From positions 1 through 7,540 of the forward strand of contig URUQ01000062.1 in NCBI GenBank assembly GCA_900551145.1: a stretch of 7,540 bases of DNA, given 5' to 3'. The first letter of the stretch is position 1, and each line of letters opens with the position of its first letter. Source of the DNA: an uncultured Eubacteriales bacterium (GTDB lineage: Bacteria > Bacillota > Clostridia > Christensenellales > CAG-917). The notes beneath the pieces are model-generated. The model was not told where the DNA came from. It ran no database searches and saw only the letters and a program-made list of their open reading frames with translations. Shown one piece after another: positions 1 to 4,399 of the stretch. Made by a program: the position numbers and the translations under genes.

Positions 1-634
1 CGTAATATACACTATTATTTAATTTACCGAAAAGATAACTTTCGTAGTTATATTTCGTTACGTTTATGGTTTGATAACATTGACTGTAATCTCCACTCAA
101 TCCTTCATTGTGATACGTAACCGTTATATCCACATTCGTAGGAACCAATGTGTATGCATCCTCATAGGAAATATATTCTAAATCATTGATATGAGGAAAA
201 ACAACGCTTTCATCTTTATATTTATCGCTATTATACTCGCATTTTTTTGTTGCTTTGCCTTTATATGAGACTGACACGGGAATCAATTCGTTATGGTGTC
301 CGCCACCTGTACTATTTTCGTTTGCAACTACTCTAAATGAAAGACTCCCCTCATATTCAACAAATCCAGAAAGCCTTGGTTTGATGTCAATTGTTACAGA
401 ATAACTTGTGTATTCTTTACCATATCTGCCGTTACCAGTCCCATGCGTTGACGATTTGGAAAAAGTAAAAAATTTCTCAAAATCCGTCTGCGACGTTAAA
501 TGTTGCGTATGCGTTGTCGTTATCGTTTTACTACCAATTTCGACAGTGTCATCATTGTTGCCACTGCTACAAGCAGTAAATATAATCAAACAACAAATCA
601 AAACAAGTGTAATTATTATAAACTTCTTTTTCAT
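1..634 (-). CDS. Putative lipoprotein of unknown family, C-terminus cut by the window edge
   Basis: An open frame of 211 codons starts with ATG at 634 and runs without a stop off the left edge. Residues 1-22 form a lipoprotein signal: MKKK, a hydrophobic stretch of I, L, V, C and F, then FTAC with Cys22 as the predicted lipidation site (Phe at -3 is slightly off consensus). A Ser/Gly/Asn/Asp linker follows (SSGNNDD). The rest is polar, rich in Tyr, Ser, Thr and Asn in alternating patterns that suggest beta structure, with two cysteines later on. I recognise no family and propose no function beyond a surface-anchored exported protein. The start is well supported: AAAGGGGG sits 4 bases upstream, and a consensus promoter lies just before that. 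The sequence is clearly AT-richer than the transporter operon (35 G/C in the first 120 bases against 32 in 60 at 3001-3060), so it may be acquired DNA next to ssrA. Confidence 0.85.
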   Translation of the reverse strand, partial: MKKKFIIITLVLICCLIIFTACSSGNNDDTVEIGSKTITTTHTQHLTSQTDFEKFFTFSKSSTHGTGNGRYGKEYTSYSVTIDIKPRLSGFVEYEGSLSFRVVANENSTGGGHHNELIPVSVSYKGKATKKCEYNSDKYKDESVVFPHINDLEYISYEDAYTLVPTNVDITVTYHNEGLSGDYSQCYQTINVTKYNYESYLFGKLNNSVYY

Positions 635-663
635 ATATCCCCCTTTGAGTGTTTAGTAATACA

Positions 664-692
664 AATATAACTTGTCGTAAACAATATGTCAA
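664..692 (-). promoter_or_regulatory. Sigma-A type promoter for the lipoprotein gene
   Basis: Reading the minus strand, TTGACA (692-687) is followed by a 17-base spacer and TATATT (669-664). This is a perfect -35, ideal spacing and one mismatch in the -10. Transcription should start near 657, giving a leader of about 23 bases that contains the ribosome binding site. The terminator-like hairpin at 706-740 lies just upstream and should insulate this promoter from readthrough out of ssrA. Confidence 0.8.
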
Positions 693-705
693 TAAACAGA
701 AAATA

Positions 706-740
706 AAAAACGAATTGAACAGAGGGTTCAACTCGTTTTT
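706..740. terminator. Bidirectional terminator-like hairpin, diverged copy of the ssrA terminator
   Basis: AAAAACGA-A-TTGAAC pairs with GTTCAA-C-TCGTTTTT around an AGAGG loop, with one A/C mismatch. T runs on both strands allow termination in either direction. The 49 bases 701-749 match 1125-1173, the ssrA terminator and last acceptor bases, at 44 positions. One pair of differences (T-A against C-G near the outer stem) is compensatory, so the fold has been kept. It stops minus-strand transcripts just before the lipoprotein promoter. Confidence 0.7.
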
Positions 741-911
741 CATTTGGTGTTTTATGCGTGGTAGTCCTGCGCAACCACCATCAATTAAAATTTTCGTTTT
801 TATGGGGGGGGGAGTCGCCCCGCTTGACCTATGCTACTGCCACGCACATCACAGGCACACATCTTTATTGTTGTCCGCACTACTTTATAAAGGTCTGCGC
901 TCGCACGCCCG

Positions 912-952
912 GGGCGGGCAAACAATTCACCGGATTGTTTGCTTTTCCGCCC
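912..952. repeat. Hairpin abutting the inverted ssrA 3'-end copy
   Basis: The core is a perfect 9-bp stem, GCAAACAAT (918-926) with ATTGTTTGC (934-942), around TCACCGG. An outer GGGCGG/CCGCCC stem (912-917 with 947-952) closes it across a four-T bulge. The hairpin ends at 952 and the ssrA-like copy begins at 953. Confidence 0.65.
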
Positions 953-980
953 GTCCGACTCCCCGCACCTCCACCAAATG
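953..980 (+). repeat. Perfect 28-base inverted copy of the tmRNA 3' end
   Basis: The 28 bases read on the plus strand are identical to the minus-strand ssrA sequence at 1192-1165. They cover the last T-stem base, the T-loop (TCCGACT), the 3' side of the T-stem, the 3' acceptor strand, CCA and the next five bases (AAATG counted from the final A). The sequence before it does not supply the 5' side of the T-stem, so this is not a second tRNA-like gene. It lies head-to-head with ssrA, the opposite of the direct repeat expected from simple site-specific integration. Confidence 0.85.
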
Positions 981-1014
981 TAAGCAAACTTTGAAAGTCT
1001 TGATGTTTGCTTGC
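980..1014. repeat. Hairpin following the inverted ssrA 3'-end copy
   Basis: AAGCAAAC (982-989) pairs with GTTTGCTT (1005-1012), extended by a T/G and a G-C pair to 980 and 1014. The 15-base loop itself contains CTTTGAAAG, which can close into a short inner stem. It begins exactly where the 28-base ssrA copy ends. Confidence 0.6.
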
Positions 1015-1015
1015 A

Positions 1016-1054
1016 TTTATATGTAATGCGCCCAAAGTGCGCATTACATATAAA
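1016..1054. repeat. Perfect 16-bp inverted repeat
   Basis: Bases 1016-1031 are perfectly complementary to 1039-1054, with a 7-base loop (CCAAAGT). It is the cleanest palindrome in the window. It has no T run of its own on the plus strand and overlaps by three bases the A-rich foot of the next hairpin. It could be a protein-binding or recombination site, or part of a structured RNA. Confidence 0.75.
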
Positions 1055-1090
1055 AAAGACAAGTCGAACGAGGTTCAACTTGCCTTTTTT
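1052..1090. terminator. Bidirectional terminator-like hairpin, second ssrA-terminator relative
   Basis: AAAAAAG-A-CAAGT-C-GAAC pairs with GTTC-A-ACTTG-C-CTTTTTT around a GAG loop: 16 pairs and two A/C-type mismatches. Six T on either strand fit intrinsic termination both ways. The GAAC/GTTC-A-ACT core matches the hairpins at 706-740 and 1130-1164, so the three appear to share an origin. Confidence 0.65.
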
Positions 1091-1111
1091 GTGGTGCTTA
1101 CTACGAGGCAG

Positions 1112-1184
1112 CCCCGCACCAACCAAATAAAAAATGAGTCGAACTGAGGGTTCAACTCATTTTTCATTTGGTGGAGGTGCGGGG
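1112..1184. repeat. 73-base near-palindrome joining the tmRNA 3' end to its trailer
   Basis: The ssrA terminator stem continues outward on both sides. On the ssrA strand, CCCCGCACC (1184-1176) of the tmRNA T-stem and acceptor is perfectly complementary to GGTGCGGGG (1120-1112) in the trailer. ACCAAAT (1172-1166) pairs with ATTTGGT (1128-1122). Only three tmRNA bases (1175-1173) lack partners between these blocks. The trailer is thus a degraded inverted copy of the tmRNA 3' end. A readthrough precursor could fold so that its acceptor strand is sequestered. Confidence 0.7.
1129..1164 (-). terminator. Intrinsic terminator of ssrA
   Basis: On the minus strand AAAAATGAGT-T-GAAC pairs with GTTC-G-ACTCATTTTT around CCTCA and ends in six T. 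It begins 5 bases after the encoded CCA of tmRNA. No terminator was found between the TPR gene and ssrA, so this hairpin may also end operon readthrough transcripts. Confidence 0.85.
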
Positions 1185-1532
1185 AGTCGGACCCCGGTCC
1201 AAACAGCCATATTCGGCACTTTCTACACGTTTATCGAATGATTGATTGTTTCGCACTTCGGTTCATTCGCAAACCTCCGATTGATGATCTCGTGATAACA
1301 ACAACCTTACCGAGAAATCGGGTTGCGTTGTCTGTTTTTATAACACCGACCTACAAGGGAACAGAAAACCTTGCGTCGATGTGCCACTAGTTAATTACGC
1401 AGCAAGAGCGAACTCCATATTGGAGCTCTTTTGATTGTTTTTTGCATTTAATTTTAATTTCCGTTTTTACGCAGCCGAGCCTGCGACGTGCTTATACCGC
1501 TTCAAACTGAGTGTCGAATCCAGTACACCCCC
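1169..1532 (-). ncRNA. ssrA: Transfer-messenger RNA (tmRNA)
   Basis: tmRNA rescues ribosomes stalled on broken mRNA: it is charged with alanine, enters with SmpB and encodes a degradation tag. The 5' end GGGGGTG (1532-1526) pairs with the 3' strand CACCTCC (1179-1173), leaving A1172 as discriminator and an encoded CCA (1171-1169). The third pair is G/U, the alanine identity signal. The typical TTCGAC follows the 5' acceptor strand. The T-arm is CGGGG-TCCGACT-CCCCG; the second T-loop base is C rather than the usual U. The mature length of 364 bases is normal for a one-piece tmRNA. The tag frame is at 1445-1395. The gene sits 72 bases past the stop of the TPR gene on the same strand, with its own promoter and terminator; the 5' leader would be removed by RNase P. 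The region immediately downstream carries repeats of its 3' end. Confidence 0.96.
1395..1445 (-). other. tmRNA tag-peptide reading frame
   Basis: From the resume codon GCA at 1445 the frame reads AKNNQKSSNMEFALAA and stops at TAA (1397-1395). Sixteen residues ending in ALAA is the standard form recognised by ClpXP-type proteases. The resume codon follows an A/T-rich single-stranded tract, as is usual in tmRNA. Confidence 0.9.
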
Positions 1533-1571
1533 TCTACGCCACAATCAACAAAGGCGTTTCAAGGTGAGATG

Positions 1572-1599
1572 ATTATAACACATTATATCCAAATGGCAA
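1572..1599 (-). promoter_or_regulatory. ssrA promoter
   Basis: On the minus strand TTGCCA (1599-1594), a 16-base spacer and a perfect TATAAT (1577-1572) place the start near 1565, about 33 bases before the mature tmRNA end. A second TATAAT at 1587-1582 lacks a good -35. The promoter begins only 6 bases after the TPR stop codon, so ssrA is expressed on its own even though it sits directly behind the operon. Confidence 0.8.
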
Positions 1600-1604
1600 G
1601 GATT

Positions 1605-2420
1605 TTAATTGTTATTTTTCAAATATTCCGTATACGCGCCCAGATATGCAAACGCCGAGAAATACGTATCATTGGCAAGCGTGTTTTTGAGCGCGATGTC
1701 GGCAAGCATAGCGTTTTTGCGATGCAAATAGTACAAATGCACGCCGTACATAAAGATGCAGTTTTGCAATTTATCCTCTTTTGGGATATTGTCGCAATCT
1801 TTCAAATCCTCCCCCATAAACAAGCGCACTGCTTGCAAATATCCCGTGTGATGCCCGATTTGCATATCCTTGTATCGTGCATACACACCGTCCAAATCTC
1901 GCCCGAGTTGCACCGAGCAAGCGATTGCCCAAAACAGCGCCGCAACATACATATCATCGTTGTCCTCGGCAAGTGAAAAGCACTCCTCAAACAGCGCAAG
2001 CGCCTTTTCGTACTCATACTTATAATACGCAATACACCCGAGCATATATCTCGTGTCGAGCCTATCTTCTCCCCTCTCGTCGCACCACATAAACGCCTCT
2101 TCCGCCTTGTCGAGTTGAAGAGTGGAAAGATACCTTCCCGCGCATTTTCTGCGTGCTTGATAACTGTCGGGATTTAGTTTTATTGCGCCCTCGAAGCACT
2201 CGATTGCCTCGTGATATCTCATTTGGAAAGCAAGCGCACTTCCAAGCTCCATAAGATTGTCAAACGTCGGATTTTGAGCGTATTTCATGCGCGCGTTCGC
2301 CACTTTTTCGTCGTCGTCAACGACACGCAAAGCACGCTTGCCGAACAAGATTTCTTGATCGCGCAACGCTCTTATATCGCTTATCATATTGCATTTGCAA
2401 TTAGGATCTCCAAGACACAT
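1605..2420 (-). CDS. Tetratricopeptide-repeat (TPR) protein, last gene of the transporter operon
   Basis: A soluble protein of 271 residues with no signal peptide or membrane segment, so probably cytoplasmic. TPR-like helical hairpins are visible: one reads NLMELGSALAFQMRYHEAIECFEGAIKLNPDSYQAR, with the A, Y and P positions of the repeat; another is RYMLGCIAYYKYEYEKALALFEECFSLAEDND. The C-terminal half keeps a helical, aromatic-rich pattern. TPR domains bind other proteins, so an adaptor role is plausible, but no partner can be named. The N-terminus is odd: MCLGDPNCKCNM places Cys at 2, 8 and 10, a possible metal or redox site. I chose ATG 2420 because GAGGT lies 7 bases upstream. An in-frame GTG at 2450 would add 10 residues (VPIVAIEVKY) and leave only 12 bases after the permease stop, but it has no clear ribosome binding site. 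Not a recognised component of peptide/nickel importers. Confidence 0.85.
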   Translation of the reverse strand: MCLGDPNCKCNMISDIRALRDQEILFGKRALRVVDDDEKVANARMKYAQNPTFDNLMELGSALAFQMRYHEAIECFEGAIKLNPDSYQARRKCAGRYLSTLQLDKAEEAFMWCDERGEDRLDTRYMLGCIAYYKYEYEKALALFEECFSLAEDNDDMYVAALFWAIACSVQLGRDLDGVYARYKDMQIGHHTGYLQAVRLFMGEDLKDCDNIPKEDKLQNCIFMYGVHLYYLHRKNAMLADIALKNTLANDTYFSAFAYLGAYTEYLKNNN

Positions 2421-2462
2421 ATATTTTACCTCAATTGCCACAATCGGCACTTTATCTATCTA

Positions 2463-3332
2463 TTATTTATCACTCAAAGTGCTTTCTCGCACGATTGACT
2501 TCTTCGTTTCAAAAAACTGCCCTATGCAATATAGCGCAATTTGCAGCAGCATTATGCACACGCCCGGGGCAAACAACCAGTTGTATTTTTCAAGGCTCAA
2601 GCCACCGAAATTGTAGGCATAGTTGATCATAACTCCAAGACTTATTTCGTTGAGATTGCCCATACCCAAGAAGCTCAAAGTTGCCTCAATCATTATACAA
2701 CTTGCCACCGACGGAATGAATTTTGCAACCGCCACGGGCAACACGTTGGGCAATACGTGTCTTGCCAAAACGTGCGCCTCGCTATACCCTACAGACTTGA
2801 GAGATTTGACAAATTCACTGCCTCGCAATTCCATAGTCTTTGCTCTCACCGCGCGTGCCGTCTGACACCAGCAAAGCAAAGATATTGTAAGCACGATTCC
2901 CATACGCCCGCCGTTTAGATACGCACCGAGCACTATTGCCATAGGAAGCATCGGGATAAGCAAGAAAAAGTTGATTACTCCGTTGAGTGCTTCACTGCCG
3001 ATACCGCTTATATATCCCGCAAGCACGCCCACCGCAACGCCTATCGTCACGCATATAAGCGCGGATAAGAGCGCAACCGCAAGCGTGGGACGTACGGCGT
3101 AAATAAGTTGTGACATAATATCGTAGCCGAGATTGTTTGTGCCGAGCAAATGCTCTTTGGAGCAGTCCTCGAATTTGCCGAAACTCTCCGTGGGCGAATA
3201 CGGCGAGATTTGACTTCTGAATATTGCCAAAATCGCAAAGGCAAGCAGTATCGCAATGCCGAGCGCAAAAAGAACTATGCTGAATATTCGCCTTGCGTTG
3301 TATTTTCGCTTTTCTCGCACGAACATTGTCAT
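2463..3332 (-). CDS. ABC transporter permease, DppC/NikC type
   Basis: The second membrane subunit (289 residues) of a peptide/nickel-class importer. Residues 16-38 form the first membrane helix. HLLGTNNLGYDIMSQLIY (61-78) is the family motif equivalent to HPLGTDxLGRD, and precedes the BPD_transp_1 domain with helices near 83-107, 119-139, 143-160 and two or more after 200. The EAA loop that docks onto the ATPase is at about 173-196, with the central glycine (G182) and the closing RHVLPN. Length is normal for the family. The ATG (3332) overlaps the stop of the preceding permease as ATGA, and AAGGAGG lies 8 bases upstream, so the two permeases are probably translationally coupled. It should pair with the DppB-like subunit as a heterodimer. 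Substrate cannot be read from this sequence. Confidence 0.95.
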   Translation of the reverse strand: MTMFVREKRKYNARRIFSIVLFALGIAILLAFAILAIFRSQISPYSPTESFGKFEDCSKEHLLGTNNLGYDIMSQLIYAVRPTLAVALLSALICVTIGVAVGVLAGYISGIGSEALNGVINFFLLIPMLPMAIVLGAYLNGGRMGIVLTISLLCWCQTARAVRAKTMELRGSEFVKSLKSVGYSEAHVLARHVLPNVLPVAVAKFIPSVASCIMIEATLSFLGMGNLNEISLGVMINYAYNFGGLSLEKYNWLFAPGVCIMLLQIALYCIGQFFETKKSIVRESTLSDK

Positions 3333-4303
3333 GCCTCCGTCCTCCTTTGCCTTGGATCAACGAGCGCACAAACGACGTCGGATATAAAGTTGGACACGAG
3401 CACGCAAAGTGCAATGACCAAAAACGCACCCTGCAGTACGGGATAATCGAGGTCGGATATACCCTTGCTCACGAGCAAACCTATTCCGTCAATGGAAAAT
3501 ACGGTTTCGATAACGATAGAGCCGGCCACGATGTGCCCGAAGCTCGTGCCGAGCATACTCAAAAACGCACCCGAGACGTTGGGGAAAATATGCGTAAATT
3601 TTATCCTCGACGCACTCAATCCCTTGGACTTGGCGTAGGTTATATATTGCTCGTCCGTCGCGCTTGCCGTGAGATTGCGCATAAGCATATACTTCTTAGG
3701 AGTGGATACGATTACAAGCGTAATCACAGGCAAAACAAGATGCGCAAGTCTATCGGCAAAACCTTGCACTCCGCTCGGTGCGTCAACGGAATTGAGCGCG
3801 CCCGATGGCAACAAATCCCACTTGAACGCAAAGAGTATCAAAAGCACGATTGCCATCAAGAACGACGGCACGGCATCCACGACGACCATCGTTCCGCTCA
3901 ACGCGTAATCGAGCGGTCTCGACTTTCTATACCCTGCGTTTACGCCCAGCCACAATGAAAGCAATGCGGATATAAGCCACGCAGGGAACGCGATTTGAAG
4001 CGTTGCGGGCATCTTTTGCGCAATGAGCTTTCCTACGTCATCGCCCCTATGGTAGGAGTATCCCCACTCCCCCGTAAATACGCCTTTTAGATAATCGCCA
4101 AACTGTTCGGACATAGGTTTGTCAAGACCGGTCTCACGGCGCAATGCGTCGTATTCCTCTTGCGAAATTGCCTCTACGTCAGCACCTATAAGATTTGCAA
4201 GCGGATCACCCGGCATAAGCCTCGGCAACAAAAAGTTGACGACGATTATCGCCGCAAACGCTATCACCGAGAATATCAAGTTTTTGATTATCCGCTTTTT
4301 CAT
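3329..4303 (-). CDS. ABC transporter permease, DppB/NikB type
   Basis: The first membrane subunit (324 residues) of the importer. It shows family landmarks in order: an N-terminal helix (8-27) ending in RLMPGDPLANLIG (28-40), GLDKPMSEQFGDYLKGVFTG (59-78) with GEWGYSY after it, a membrane block from about 103, LLPSGA after a helix at 148-160, an EAA loop at 219-242 (E219, G228, FPN) and a C-terminal helix ending in VDPRQRR. Residues 40-95 form the extracellular domain that is typical of DppB and missing from DppC. Length is standard. The gene follows the binding-protein gene after 96 bases that contain a long hairpin. A modest GAGAG element about 10 bases before ATG 4303 is the best ribosome binding site. 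Its stop overlaps the next permease start. Confidence 0.95.
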   Translation of the reverse strand: MKKRIIKNLIFSVIAFAAIIVVNFLLPRLMPGDPLANLIGADVEAISQEEYDALRRETGLDKPMSEQFGDYLKGVFTGEWGYSYHRGDDVGKLIAQKMPATLQIAFPAWLISALLSLWLGVNAGYRKSRPLDYALSGTMVVVDAVPSFLMAIVLLILFAFKWDLLPSGALNSVDAPSGVQGFADRLAHLVLPVITLVIVSTPKKYMLMRNLTASATDEQYITYAKSKGLSASRIKFTHIFPNVSGAFLSMLGTSFGHIVAGSIVIETVFSIDGIGLLVSKGISDLDYPVLQGAFLVIALCVLVSNFISDVVCALVDPRQRRTEA

Positions 4304-4329
4304 TTTTTGCTTATCTCTCGTCTATTTAT

Positions 4330-4380
4330 CGCAACGACTGTTTTATAATATCAATTGTATATTATAAACAGTCGTTTGCG
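4330..4380. repeat. Long intergenic hairpin between binding-protein and permease genes
   Basis: The arm 4333-4351 pairs with 4359-4376 over 18 bp with one bulged T, around CAATTGT, and a further GC/CG foot extends it to 4330 and 4380. There is no T run after it on the transcribed strand, so it is not a standard intrinsic terminator. Hairpins at this point in importer operons often protect the upstream message from 3' exonucleases, raising binding protein over permease; that role here is inferred from position. Confidence 0.8.
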
Positions 4381-4399
4381 CGATTTACCCTATTTTATC

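Larger units (their letters stand above)
750..1051. other. Gene-free, hairpin-rich region downstream of ssrA
   Basis: No convincing coding sequence is present. Short open frames exist on both strands, but they run through palindromes and ssrA-like fragments, lack good ribosome binding sites and encode low-quality peptides. The stretch contains a run of nine G (804-812), a GGGG-AGTCG-CCCC element (809-821) that resembles a tmRNA T-arm missing two bases, three hairpins (912-952, 980-1014, 1016-1054) and a perfect inverted copy of the tmRNA 3' end (953-980). A weak plus-strand -10-like TATAAA occurs at 886-891. It may be a relic of integration, a non-autonomous repeat element or an uncharacterised small RNA locus. 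Confidence 0.6.

Noticed and set aside
763..785. A possible tRNA 3' end (GCAACCACCA) on the plus strand
   Set aside because: No matching 5' acceptor strand, T-arm or anticodon arm could be found around it; at best a decayed ssrA-like fragment.
649..1026. A 125-codon plus-strand frame and overlapping frames at 758-994 and 800-1126 (minus)
   Set aside because: They run across terminator hairpins and ssrA-like fragments, have no good ribosome binding site, and their peptides look like translated structured RNA.
912..1090. CRISPR array or retron
   Set aside because: The hairpins are not a regular repeat-spacer series, and there is no Cas or reverse transcriptase gene in the window.
1582..1587. 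A second TATAAT as an alternative ssrA -10
   Set aside because: No acceptable -35 lies 16-18 bases upstream, whereas the box at 1572-1577 has TTGCCA at 16 bases.
1488..1976. A 162-codon plus-strand frame
   Set aside because: It overlaps the 5' part of ssrA and lies antisense to the TPR gene, both strongly supported.
2448..2450. GTG start for the TPR gene
   Set aside because: It lacks a clear ribosome binding site; ATG at 2420 has GAGGT at 7 bases. It remains possible because the gap to the permease gene would be shorter.
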